The notes below the pieces were generated by a model. The model was not told the origin of the DNA. It made no database searches and saw only the letters and a program-made list of their open reading frames with translations. A program made the translations under genes and the position numbers. Positions 41,572 through 52,060 of a stretch of 64,000 nt of DNA are shown here, piece by piece; position 1 is the stretch's first letter, and every line of letters begins with the position of its first letter. This stretch comes from Bemisia tabaci (Eukaryota > Arthropoda > Insecta > Hemiptera > Aleyrodidae): the NCBI RefSeq assembly GCF_918797505.1, contig NC_092801.1, positions 36,014,517 to 36,078,516 of the forward strand, in the 5' to 3' direction.

Positions 41572-42410
41572 TGAAAAGGCCGAATCACAATTGCTTTTGG
41601 TTAGGTTTGTCAAATTGTGTCTCAAAATTTGAGTGAGTAACTTTTCCTATACTCAAGAGACCGCAATGATTCTATTCTGAGGGTTCAGTTTGCAAACATC
41701 GAAACGCCGAAGTTCAACTTTCCTGAGTCGCATTCTGCAGAGATCAATCGGTAACGGGTGGCGTTGCGTTGAAATTCTTCAAACCTTGACTTTAGTTAAG
41801 GCGTGAACGTCTTTTGAAATATGACACTGTATGGAAAAGTGTTCATAACTTGTGTTACATATGAGTTCATTTTTATTGAATTACGTCCTACATTTTTCTG
41901 GTGATATTCAGCGCGACTTTTCCGGGAAGTGATTATAGGAGATTCATGAGAATGATGCTTTTACAAACTTCCGCTAAAGTCAAAAGAATTGTTTTGATGG
42001 TTAAATAGCTCCTAAATCACGACACGCGCATTAAAAGAGAATAAAAACCATTCTTCGCTCCGCGTTTGCGTGGAAAATTTTTCGCATTTTCCAGTTTCCC
42101 GTTTTGAAAAATGTACTCTATAAATCTGTTACAAAGTCTACATCTGTAATTTTCGATTTACATTGCAAAAGTATCTTGGATTGTAGCTAATAGATGAAGA
42201 TTGTTGCAAATGAAGGACAAACAGAAATGAAAAGGGATGAAACTGAACTATTGTTGCTGAACTTTTAAATTCATAATTAACTGTGACTGCTTACGAGAAA
42301 AGGCCACACTTAATGAATTGTTCAAACTTTCGGTCAGATTTAGAACTCCAAAATTGTGGAAGTTTTCGGTTATCAGCACTAAAAGACGACAAAGATAGGA
42401 TAAAGAGGTG
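41218..42410. other. AT-rich sequence, nothing recognised
   Basis: About 1.2 kb without a family match; a T-run at about 41541-41568. Confidence 0.45.
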
Positions 42411-42504
42411 CGCCTTCAACAAACTGTGTAATCTCAATGCAAAACGGTGATACCACTATTCGAGCGTAACGACAGTCATTTTGCATAGCCGGCTAATTGA
42501 AGGC
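42411..42504 (-). repeat. Module I, copy 10
   Basis: CGCCTTCAACAAACTGTGTA to GCCGGCTAATTGAAGGC on the minus strand. GGTTATCAGCACTAAAAGAC before it also precedes copy 14. Confidence 0.9.
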
Positions 42505-42725
42505 TAATCTATGGTTTCAAATTTCAGCGGGTTCTTTCTTTCTTAGTTAAAATTAGATGTTTGACGTGACATTTTTAGTGACGAAAAATCTAAGCAATTC
42601 AATGTTACGCATTAATTTTAACCACTATTCTTCTATTTCAAATACTCGGCTTTGAATTTTTATTAGATTTTTGTTCAATTATTTGTAGTATGTCAATGCG
42701 GACTGTCTTATCAGGGTTCGATTAT
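42505..42725. other. No recognised element
   Basis: About 220 bp without a family match. Confidence 0.45.
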
Positions 42726-42867
42726 TTGGACCTCATTTTTCAAGTAGGGACTACAATCTCTAGCTTGGTTTAGAGACAACGTGTGTATCATAAGTTTCCA
42801 TATACACATAAGTGTTTTTACAGATGAGCCATAAATTATAAAACCCTAACTGCAAAATTTAGTCCAT
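42726..42867. mobile_element. MITE N, copy 5, diverged
   Basis: TTGGACCTCATTTTTCAAGT to GCAAAATTTAGTCCA. The interior CATACACATAAGTGTTTTTA matches other N copies. Confidence 0.8.
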
Positions 42868-43276
42868 TTTTTATGGATTTATAAACAGAAAAACAGTGCT
42901 GCAAACTTAGTTAAATGCTATACGATCATTGTTTAAAAACGGCATTATCGTACATCAATGACTAAAAATAGATCGGAAAGACTTCGACCTTTCCCCCTCT
43001 TGTATGAAAGAATATCACGGTCGAGGAAAAATGGCGGGTCAGAATTGAATTCAAAATACCTTTTGGAGAGAGAACAAAACGCCTGATAATGATAAAAAAT
43101 GATATCATTCGAAACAAAGACTTGTCTCATTGGTGAAAAAGTGCGATATTGTCAGATTGTATCTTGAATAAATTTGATGGTCGGGTGGAGGCTTAAAAAT
43201 TTACGAATTTCAAGTATGAATTTAAGGAATTTTTAAACGTGAATCAGTCACCTTCCACAACATTCTAACTGATCCT
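42868..43276. other. No recognised element
   Basis: About 410 bp without a family match. Confidence 0.45.
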
Positions 43277-43556
43277 TGACCTCCCGGCCAAAGTATCACA
43301 AGCGCCATGTGACGTTTCAAAATTTCCGCCGCCATTTAATTTTTAAATATTTAATTATTTAATTTTTAAATATTTAATTATTTAATTTTTATTATTCAAC
43401 GGCTTTCTGAAAATTTCACTGAATTTTCTTTGTGCTGCCGATGAAATTCAGTGTTTTCAAACAGATTCAACCAACGATTTCTCTTTAAAAAAGTAAAATG
43501 ACGGCGGAAATTTTGAAACGTCACATGGAGCTTGTGGTACTTTGGCCGGAAGGTAA
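43277..43556. mobile_element. MITE E, copy 3, with an internal tandem expansion
   Basis: GACCTCCCGGCCAAAGTATC to TTTGGCCGGAAGGTAACTA. The AT-rich unit TTTAATTTTTAAATATTTAA is repeated at 43335-43392. Confidence 0.9.
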
Positions 43557-43740
43557 CTAATAATTGTTCGCGGTAGTTATCATACAAGTATTTTTGAGCT
43601 GCCAAAGCTCGGGTTTGGTTTCAAATTTGTATGCGTATTTTATTCCAAGATGTTTTTAAGATACCCTCTTTGGCTCTGGTGTCAACGCCACAATATGTAG
43701 TTCTTGGAGATAGGAGGCCAGGAGGCAACCGCCCCCTACA

Positions 43741-43967
43741 TTTGGACATATTTCTGTCAAATGGAACTAAGCGCCAAACTGAGTTCCTTTTGAGGAATTT
43801 AGAATGCCGGATAGCGCGTTCTGTCAAACGGAACTAAGCGCCATGGAAGAACATTGCAAGTATAGGACGAAATGAGCCCGACGCCCGGTTCCGCCGCCAA
43901 TCAAAGCCGCCCTCTACCTTCCTCCCCATATGACGCTCAAGTCCGTTTGACAGAAATACGTCCATTT
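43741..43967. mobile_element. H-related element
   Basis: TTTGGACATATTTCTGTCAA to CCGTTTGACAGAAATACGTC. An internal TTCTGTCAAACGGAACTAAG repeats the terminal module, as in the long H copies. Confidence 0.75.
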
Positions 43968-44422
43968 CACCAAAAGAAACTCTCAAGGACCCTGTTGACA
44001 GTATTTGGGGGACCCTTTTGGCCCTTGTGATGGAATATCACAAGATTCTTTTTTTTTATTTTTTGAAGAATTTATGAAATAAGACGTCCCTTCCCGGAGC
44101 GGACTGTCATCTGGAAAATTTTGAGCCAGTCCACCCTGGGAGCAGTGTATCAACTAAAATTTTCCCTCGAATTTTCCTGATGAATTGAATGAAAATTACT
44201 GATTTTTTTTTTTAGAAAATAAGTTGGCATTTGTTTTTTTTTTACAAGTCAACATATTTGATGAACTGAATCAGATTTGTGACTTTTTCCAACCGTACAC
44301 TGCAGGAAGTTGAAAAAAAAATGCTTGACGCTTTCGAAAATTTCCTGATCCGTGATCTTTTTTCCGATTCTCCCTGATAATATCAAATTTCCCGGTTTTT
44401 AATGACAGTGCAGCCTGTGTTG
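43968..44422. other. No recognised element
   Basis: About 455 bp, AT-rich with T-runs. Confidence 0.45.
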
Positions 44423-44624
44423 CACAGAAAAAATAGGTAGCATTTACCATATTCTGGTTAATAAACGGCACAACCAGAGAGTATGGTAATTTACATCAAA
44501 ATAATCGTGAAACTAACAAGATTTTTTCTTAATGTGACAATAATTTTGGTGGGAATACCATATCTTCTGGTTGTGCCGTTTTCTAACATAAGTATGGTAA
44601 ATACTACCCAACTTTTTTCCCGTG
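44423..44624. mobile_element. Palindromic MITE L
   Basis: CACAGAAAAAATAGGTAGCA to ACTTTTTTCCCGTG. ACCATA or TATGGT occurs four times, and CGGCACAACCAGA mirrors TCTGGTTGTGCCG. Flanks are TG and TA. Confidence 0.8.
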
Positions 44625-45087
44625 TAGGGTCCTCACGGTCACACAAAAGCCTAATCTTTTAAATGACTTGAATAATTTGTCAATTGAGGCAACATCGCGA
44701 AGGAGAGCGGTCTCGGTTAAACAGGGCGCGGGCGGGGGGGGGGGGGGTTGAAGGGTAGCGAGGAAGTAGACGGGAGGAGGGGGTAGCAAAAGACGCAGGA
44801 TGTAATTGTTGTTCTCGTATCATTAATCATTTCTGATCAGGGGCATTGCGTAGCGTCGGATTCCAGCTGCCCAGGTTTCAGCAGCAATTCCTCTCACCTG
44901 AAGTCACTCACCAACCGCGTGACAGCACAGCATCGGCTATTAGGGTGAAATCAACCCTGTTGAGTGCTAAGAACTCCTTAATCCGCCAAAAGCACAGTAA
45001 AGTGGACCGAGTTTATCAGAAAGGGACCGACCCATATTTTCGAAAAAAATGAGTTAAGAACGTTTTAAAGTTCCTCTAGCCGTATAT
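44625..45087. other. No recognised element
   Basis: About 460 bp, with a G-run at about 44732-44748. The Pro-rich open frame over it is compositional. Confidence 0.45.
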
Positions 45088-45228
45088 TTGGACTGCATTT
45101 TGCAATTTGGACCTATAAATTCTGGCTCATCTGAAAAAACACTTATATGAATAGGGAAACTAATGCACGTACGTTGTTTTTAAACCGGGCTAGAATTTAT
45201 AGTTCCAAATTGAAAAATGTAGTCCATT
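45088..45228. mobile_element. MITE N, copy 1
   Basis: TTGGACTGCATTTTGCAATT to ATTGAAAAATGTAGTCCA. The centre CATACGTTG-type word is here CACGTACGTTGTTTTTAAAC. Confidence 0.9.
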
Positions 45229-45942
45229 TGTTCCTGCCAAAAACTGAGAGTCGAAAAACAGAAATTAGTTTGTGAAAAGAGGAGTTAAAGTTTATTTTCT
45301 ACATTGAGCCTTATGCAGGAATAACATTTCAAACCACACTTCTCTTTTTCTCAGTTTCCAGTTAATATATGGGTTGGTTTCATTCTGATGAACTCGGTCC
45401 AAATGCTTTACTAACATTTTGCGCGGGAAGATATATTCAAAAGGGAACTCCTCTTGAAGTTCGAAATCCTGACAGACTTTGGGGCTATTGGTGCCAAAAT
45501 ATATTATTTTTGCAAATTTAATTATTAGTAAAATGATCATTTTTAATCCGAGTACCTTTTTTGGCGAAGCTGAAAAGAAAAAGATTTACTCATTTCGAAG
45601 TTCACCGTATACACGCGGATATCCTAAAACAAGTAGAGAGGAGAATGATGTGTGCGTGTTAACACGGTATCATAATAAGCAGAAGCTATTCATCATAGTT
45701 TCAAGTTGGTTAATAATTCAAAAGACCTGAGGCGCAAACAAATTGGGAGCCATTACTGGGAGAGTTTCTGGAGGAATCATCGACGGGAAAATTCAAAACT
45801 TCCTCTCTTCCAAACTCCTTTTGAGATGCGCTTGTTGAGCTCGATGCTTTCTAGAATAAGGTTCATTCATAGCTGCCAACTCTGTCTTCTCGGAAAAAGA
45901 ACACGTCGACACACAAATGTCTACCCATGTGTAATCAAATAT
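45229..45942. other. No recognised element
   Basis: About 710 bp without a family match; the frames are short and unrecognised. Confidence 0.45.
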
Positions 45943-46125
45943 TGAATGGGTCTGTTGCACACAAGAGATACAGCTTATAAATAATAAGTAAAACGCAATC
46001 AGATCTAAATGATCTGGAAATTTCAACAGAAAATATTCGTAATACTCCTCAAAAATATCCATTTTATGGGTAAAACTATAGGTAACTCTCGAAAGTGGAT
46101 ACGGCGTTCTTCCAAGGCAGCATGG
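45943..46125. repeat. W left end followed by an A right arm
   Basis: GAATGGGTCTGTTGCACACA with AAGAGATACAGCTTATAAAT resembles the W1 end. From about 46015 GGAAATTTCAACAGAAAAT through GGTAACTCTCGAAAGTGGAT and CGGCGTTCTTCC is an A right arm. Both are fragments. Confidence 0.6.
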
Positions 46126-46479
46126 AAACTTACAGGGACCAGGGTCCTGAATGCCACAAAGGAGCGGAGGATCTTACAGCTAGTGGGTATCGTGTTTCAT
46201 AATATTTCTTCGATTCGTTCACCGATTCCTTCTCTAAATTTCTTCCGTTATTTTGTTTGATCCTCGTCTTGTCCTTGGATCCCCTGTCTATTATAGTTTG
46301 TAATATTTGCAACTGGTGGAAATGAAATCTTTCTGCCCGTTCGTGACAATCTTGAAGCCTAGAAATCGGAGCCGATTAGCATTGGATTCCTCATGTCCCT
46401 ACTCTCCCTAGAAAGAAACTCTAATATTTGACCTCATAATCTCTTGTTTCATATTATTTTACACGAAATCCCGTTTACG

Positions 46480-46523
<44 letters not shown>

Positions 46524-46617
46524 AAACATTATGATCATAATCTATCAATTTTTTTTTTTTATTTTAGAAAAAAACCTTAATCGACGATTATGTCACCTCT
46601 CTTCTATGAGAAAGGTG
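46126..46617. other. Unrecognised; contains a T-run/A-run pair
   Basis: A long T-run followed directly by an A-run at about 46480-46526 forms a perfect hairpin. Such tracts are often assembly-fragile. Confidence 0.5.
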
Positions 46618-46843
46618 CACTGGAAAAAAACACATTGGATCTAGAGTCCAGACTCTTGAAACCATTGACAAGAAAAAGGATTCTTAATTCAAGCAGATTT
46701 AAGCTTAAATCAAAAGGAAATCCGCTCAAATTAAGAGGCTTGGTTTTTGATTCAAGCTTAAATCTGATTGAATCATGCGTATTTTTTTGTCGATGTTTTT
46801 AAAAGTCTAAACTCTAGATCCAATGTGTTTTTTTTTTCCAGCG
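46618..46843. mobile_element. MITE C, copy 6
   Basis: CACTGGAAAAAAACACATTG to TTTTTTTTTCCAGCG, 226 bp, with TG on both sides. The inner arms are in the opposite orientation to copies 2 to 5. Confidence 0.9.
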
Positions 46844-47498
46844 TGAATCAGCGAGAGCAAAATTGAGACGTAAATAAATTGATTTTTTTCGAGAACTGAC
46901 AACGTAGTTCTGCTTCAATCGTGCCGCCTGTAGAGTACCTCCTCTGTCCAGATAAGGGCGCGTTTTTAAAGAATAAGACTTAAATATGAGGCATCTTGTT
47001 TCTAAGTAAAAAGAAAGGAGCCATACAAAAAAGTTTTGATTTGTTCGAGTTACCATTAATCAAGAGTTGAATTAACAAGATGTTGCCAATCAGCATGTAA
47101 ATTGATGACGATACTCGACATTTCATAAGGTAGCTTGTGAGTAGACGATGAAGAACCTGAGAGAGAAATGGACTTAGTTCAGAAACACACTAAGACGCAT
47201 TTTGAGCGGAAGGAAATGAGTAAGAGTACTTTTGGACTCAACTACTTGTAAATTCCCTTCAGATAACATTTTCAGTCAAAAACAACCCCTAAACATGAAA
47301 ATAGTAGTTTAACTTCGTCCTTAACATTGACTTTTGTACAGAGGAGAAACTTTAAACTTATTTTCCTCGTTTCAAATTTGATACGACTTCGTGTTTATCT
47401 GTTGAAATTCGTCCAAATTAACATTCAATCCATCGCATTATGTGATCTACGTTAAACATGATCGAACCATTCAGCATGAAACCGCGAATGAAAAGAAG
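46844..47498. other. No recognised element
   Basis: About 655 bp without a family match. Confidence 0.45.
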
Positions 47499-47860
47499 CG
47501 CCTTCAACACATTGCGTAATCTCCATGCAAAATTGTGATACCACTATTCGTGCGTCAAGACAGTCATCTTGCATAGTCGGCGGACTGAAGGCGAATCTTA
47601 TGTTCCCGTCGCAACATGAAAAGACACGCTCCCAATACACTGTGTAATTTCAATGCGGGATTTCGATACCACTGTTCGTGCGTCAATAATTAAGACAATC
47701 ATTCTGCTAAGATTTTCCCTCCCAGATTGAAATCCCTTTCTTGGTAGACGGTCTTAAAAAGAAAAGAAAACTCATTCTATACACTACGAAATCTCGATGC
47801 AAAATCGTGATACCACTATTCGTTTGGACAACAGCTAAAGAAGGATGCTTGCTGCATAGT
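47499..47860 (-). repeat. Three tandem-like copies of module I (11-13)
   Basis: Copy 11 at 47499-47593 is nearly complete (CGCCTTCAACACATTGCGTA to GACTGAAGGCG). Copies 12 (about 47623-47712) and 13 (about 47765-47860) keep AATGCGGGATTTCGATACCA and AATCGTGATACCACTATTCG but lack clean ends. All are on the minus strand. Confidence 0.8.
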
Positions 47861-48478
47861 GGCAGAGGGCAAGAACGAAGAAATTAAAAGGAAAAGGAAA
47901 AGTTACAAGACTATCACAAACGGTCATTTAGTAAGTCATAATTATCGGAGACTATCAACTAAAAAAGGCTACACTGAATACATTTTTGTAAAATTTTGGC
48001 CCCGTTTAGGACTTTGAAATTGTAAAAGTCTTTCCGAATATCTTGTGTATGATGGTGACGGACCAAGTTCATCTCTGAAAGCTCATGTACTCGACGACCG
48101 TCCAGCTTTTACTACTCTCGCTACAAATAAAGTATGCAGTGTTCAAATCATAAAACAAGTCCGGAAAGTTACTCGTGAGAAACGTATTGAATTTACGACC
48201 ACTTTTGAGCGAGTTGCGGTCTTGTAAACGGCGACTCTTAAAGTAGCGACGGAGAATGTGGTGACTTAAACAAGAAGACTTAAAAACCGCGATCTGAACC
48301 GAGCGTTTGGGCCCTCTCTCCAGTAATAAGACTAACAGACGATGAAAATAATTTTAAAAGAGTGCTAAATAATGTCCATGATACATTTTTCAAAATTACA
48401 GCCCTATCGAAGGCTCCAAAATTGCATAAGATTTCCGTTATCAGCACTAACATACCACAAAGACAAGATACAGAAGTG
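47861..48478. other. No recognised element
   Basis: About 620 bp. The last ~70 bp (TTATCAGCACTAACATACCA) match the flank of I copy 10. Confidence 0.45.
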
Positions 48479-48573
48479 CGCCTTCAACAAACTGTGTAAT
48501 CTTAATGTGAGATTGTGATACAACTATACGTGCGTCACGACAGTCATTATGCATAGACAGCTAATTGAAGGCG
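48479..48573 (-). repeat. Module I, copy 14
   Basis: CGCCTTCAACAAACTGTGTA to GACAGCTAATTGAAGGCG on the minus strand. B copy 5 begins 14 bp later. Confidence 0.9.
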
Positions 48574-48587
48574 AATCTAGGTTTTTC

Positions 48588-49144
48588 AATAGACCAGCAG
48601 AAAAGGTAAGAATTTACGCACTCTGATACAAGTTTCTGAACCAAAATTTCACGTAAAATTTGATCCACGCAACGAAAATCACTGATACTAACTTCTAAAT
48701 TAGATATTACGAGTATTGCTTTTAGTTTACATTGGTTACAAGAATGTTGAATTCCCTGCTCACGAAAAAGACAATGGTCTACCTAAATCAATGCGCCCAT
48801 TATAGAAGTTTTTGCAGGCCTCTGAATCAAGTAATGCCTTTTCTCCGCTTAGTGTTGTTCAAAGTGTTAACAACGTGCAACAGTTGAGGTGAAGCACCGA
48901 AAGTGAGGTTGCCATCTTTTCATACAGCAGAGACCTTAACGTTCAGAGCGCGATTTGTCACAAATACTCGTGGATTTTTGTTTTCTCTTGAGCGTATTTG
49001 AACTTACTCATCAAGAGACATTTAAGTACTTGGTCAGGGGTAAGTTTTAGTGATTTTCATTCCGCAAAGAGTATTCTGCATGAAGTTTTGGTGGAGAGAC
49101 AAGTATTTAAGTGTTTAATTTCGTATTTCGTCTACTGGTTCATT
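48588..49144. mobile_element. Repeat B, diverged complete copy
   Basis: AATAGACCAGCAGAAAAGGT to TTTCGTCTACTGGTTCATT. The interior follows B1 in order but is strongly diverged. Confidence 0.75.
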
Positions 49145-49591
49145 TTCATTCATGAAACATAGCCTTGGACTTGAGCTAAGGAATGATTATTGTTGCAAGA
49201 TGGATAGAGCGATGAAAAGGCGAGGATTGAAAACTCTCATTTGAACATATATATATTCCTTTATTAATATTCCTATAATTATATTCCTATATTTATAATC
49301 CTATATATTTTAAATTAACTGCAGCTCTCCACTGAAAAAAGAGAAACCGTGAGCGCACAACGATTCATTTAAACTTGGCAAACTTTGACCAGAAGAAGGG
49401 ATTTGATCAAGCATGAATAACTGCATCAAAACAAGATTAATATTCTTTTTAAACATATACAATACTTTTTTTTAAGAAAAAGGAAAGTGAAGGAGTAAAG
49501 GTGGAGGAAATGCTATTCATAAAGCAAAGAAAACACTGAACAACCTTGCCCTGGTTTGTATTGAAGTTCAATCAACTCAATAAGTGTAATA
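49145..49591. other. Unrecognised, with an AT-rich simple repeat
   Basis: TATTCCTATAATTATATTCC-type repeats lie at 49250-49310. Otherwise no match. Confidence 0.45.
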
Positions 49592-49781
49592 CTGGCGTGC
49601 TAAAGAAAAACGCCGTACGAACATTCGAGAGTTGCTACGTTTCCACCAATGAAACGTTTGTTTTGAAAGGAGGTTATACGTATTTATCCTTGACATTTCC
49701 GGCTATTTTAGATTAAACTGCGAAATATTTATAACTTTCTCAATAAATTCGTATTTTATCAAAGGAAACTTGACAACGACG
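49592..49781. mobile_element. MITE A, copy 8, right end lost
   Basis: CTGGCGTGCTAAAGAAAAAC and ACATTCGAGAGTTGC at the left. The right arm stops at GGAAACTTGACAACGACG. Confidence 0.8.
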
Positions 49782-49786
49782 CAGTC

Positions 49787-49933
49787 TACAACCACTATGT
49801 CTGGCTCACCTGTAAAATCACCTTTCTGAGTACGGTAAATGGACAAAATTTTGCAATTAGGAAGTACAATTTCTATATGTTGTCTTCAGTCTGAGCCAGA
49901 AATTTCAGTTCCTAACTGCAAAATATTGTCCAA
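49787..49933. mobile_element. N-like elements, fragment plus short complete copy
   Basis: 49841-49933 is a 93-bp inverted repeat from TGGACAAAATTTTGCAATTA to AACTGCAAAATATTGTCCA. 49787-49836 resembles another N half (ATGTCTGGCTCACCTGTAAA). Confidence 0.65.
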
Positions 49934-50419
49934 ATAATGGTACCATTCTCTTAAAAACGACCGGCAAAAAGCACCTTTCAAAAATATGAAATTCACGTTG
50001 AAAAAAGTCGAAATAAAAATGAATATTAATACGAAGAGCGCTCTCGACATTTTACAGAGAGTTTTTATCGTGAAAAACTGCAATTAATATTTTTAGGGTC
50101 TTTGAACACTTAATCACTTTTTTACCTCTTATACACTTTACTTGAAAATTCCCCAACAGACTTTCCTAAAGCAAAGATTTTAACTAATTTTCAAGAGTTG
50201 TTTTCATGAAATCGAAGATTTTAAAAAAGTTGTCAAAAATCGATGCTACCGAGGCTCAGCATGTTAGTGCTGCACGCAAAATTTCAAACTTCCAGTGGGA
50301 AAACCCCTGGATAAAAATGCAACAGAGATGACCCGAAAAATTAATTTACACCTCATTGTCCACTACCCCACTCCTCCTCACCTTAGAGCCTTCATTTTTC
50401 AGCGCCCTGAAATAAAACG
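49934..50419. other. No recognised element
   Basis: About 485 bp, AT-rich, without a family match. Confidence 0.45.
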
Positions 50420-50780
50420 CAGCCTTGCCAGGAGTTAGATTGATTGCCCCCTTCCAGACCCCCCGCCCCTCCTCCCTGGGCACCACGGGTGAGAAGCCGC
50501 GGTATGACGTCACGATCTCATCATGGTGGACACAGGACGTTGACTGGCTCCCGATCATGACGACGTTGTCATTGTGTTTGATAAAAATCGGCTATTTACA
50601 TTGTTTCTTACGGGGGGATTGGACGATCCCGCGAGAAATGGAGAGATCGTGCATGGGGCATCGGGTGGAGATGAATGGACGGACCTCGGTCAACGCTGCA
50701 GACGAATCGATCGAGAGGTGCTTAATGGCACTGTTAACTGTTAAGTGCTTTGATGACACTGACATTCGCGTTGAGGCAAA
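50420..50780. other. GC-richer, single-copy-looking island
   Basis: No repeat match. The 125-codon plus frame (50425-50802) has no recognisable domain. Candidate regulatory or ancestral sequence. Confidence 0.35.
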
Positions 50781-50911
50781 GTTGCCAGATTGCGCTTTTT
50801 AGTAAAGTTTTATAAGATTCTATTTTGGAATAATCGGCTATTATGCATTATTCTTAGGTTACGAAGCAACCGTGTTTGTACTTTTGAAGAGCGGCAAAAA
50901 ATCGATCATTC

Positions 50912-51161
50912 GTTACCTTCCGGCCAGAGTATCACAAGCACCATACGACGTTTCAAAATTTCCACCGCAATTTTATTTATTCACAGAGGAAATATTCAAC
51001 AAAGCTGTTTGAAAATGTCACTGAATTTTCTTGGTGATACAGATCAAATTCAGTGTAATTTTCAAACAGATTCAACCAACAATTTCTCTGTAAAAGAATA
51101 AAATTGCGGCGGAAATTTTGAAACGTCGCTTAAGGCTTGTGATACTTTGGCCGAAACGTGA
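50912..51161. mobile_element. MITE E, copy 4
   Basis: TACCTTCCGGCCAGAGTATC to TACTTTGGCCGAAACGTGAC, about 250 bp. The arms contain TTTCAAACAGATTCAACCAA and its inverted match. Confidence 0.9.
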
Positions 51162-51477
51162 CGATGTCTACATAAGCAAATCCAAGGGGGTGGGGGGCGT
51201 ACCGAGCGTACAACCCCCTCGTTGCCCCCCCCCCCCCCCAAAAAAAAGGAGGAAATGGGAAAGAAGGAAAAAATGCAAAAAATGAAGGAGGAAAAAAGGA
51301 GGAAGGATGTTTGAATTTGGTAATTATTCATGACGAAATTGACTAAGACCGCATATTAGATGCTTTCCAATCCCGAAATTTCTCTGGAGGAAGGCCCCCG
51401 GATCTCCCTCTTGACCTGAGATATATTCCATGCCAACCAGATAAACCCCCCCCCCCCCCCCCGCCCCCTCCCCCGAT
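51162..51477. other. Low-complexity region with two C-runs
   Basis: C-runs at about 51222-51238 and 51446-51462, and AGGAGGAAAAAAGGAGGAAG at 51286. No gene or element. Confidence 0.5.
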
Positions 51478-52060
51478 CAGTGATGGGTTCATAAAATTTA
51501 AAAAGGCTCGAATAAATTGCACAAAATTTGAAATTTTTGGATTTTGCGGAGTTATGAATTGAACGTCCAGAAGCGTTTCAAACAGTGGCGAGGCGTGGTT
51601 TGCGATATATCCATCGTTATGCCATTTAAACCTATGAAAAATGATCGATTAACAGGGTGTTCGCAGCGAACACCTTAATAATCGATTCTTTATCATAGGT
51701 TTCAATGGCATAACAATCGATATATCGCAATTCACGCCACGCCACTGGTTTCAAATGGTATTCCTGTTAATGCGGCAGTATCGTGCTCCCCTCTTTAGGT
51801 GCTAGATACGAAAGGGGGAGCTCAAAGGGGATTTTTGAGAGAAAAGCCCTAATGTAACCTTTAAGCCAAACGGAAACAGTCGCAACGTGTGAATCTTTTA
51901 AGCCTGGAATGAAAGATTTCAAAATCTAAAATCACGGTTTCTAAACGTTTTTTGGCCTTCTGAATGCATCCTCAAAAGTTTTAAAAAATATCGTGCAATT
52001 TCACATATTTTATGAAATTTCACGCAATAAATATCATGAAATTTTTCATGTCTGTCCTCG
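51478..52060. repeat. Dispersed repeat Q, copy 2, carrying P
   Basis: Matches Q copy 1 on both sides of P (GGCTCGAATAAATTGCACAA; TTAATGCGGCAGTATCGTGC). The order and spacing are conserved. Confidence 0.8.
51583..51747. mobile_element. hAT-type MITE P, perfect 8-bp target duplication
   Basis: CAGTGGCGAGGCGTGG to CACGCCACGCCACTG, 165 bp. GTTTCAAA flanks it on both sides (51575-51582 and 51748-51755). The empty site is seen in Q copy 1 as GTTTTAAATGG. The arms include GCGATATATCCATCG and CGATATATCGCAATTC. Confidence 0.95.

Noticed and set aside
46480..46526. T-run/A-run hairpin as a functional terminator or poly(A) tail pair
   Set aside because: No gene or retroelement body adjoins it, and such runs are prone to expansion and to assembly error.
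23116..48573. Module I copies as a CRISPR-like array
   Set aside because: Spacing is irregular (from under 200 bp to kilobases), both strands are used, units are ~95 bp and variable, and the sequence is eukaryotic in character.
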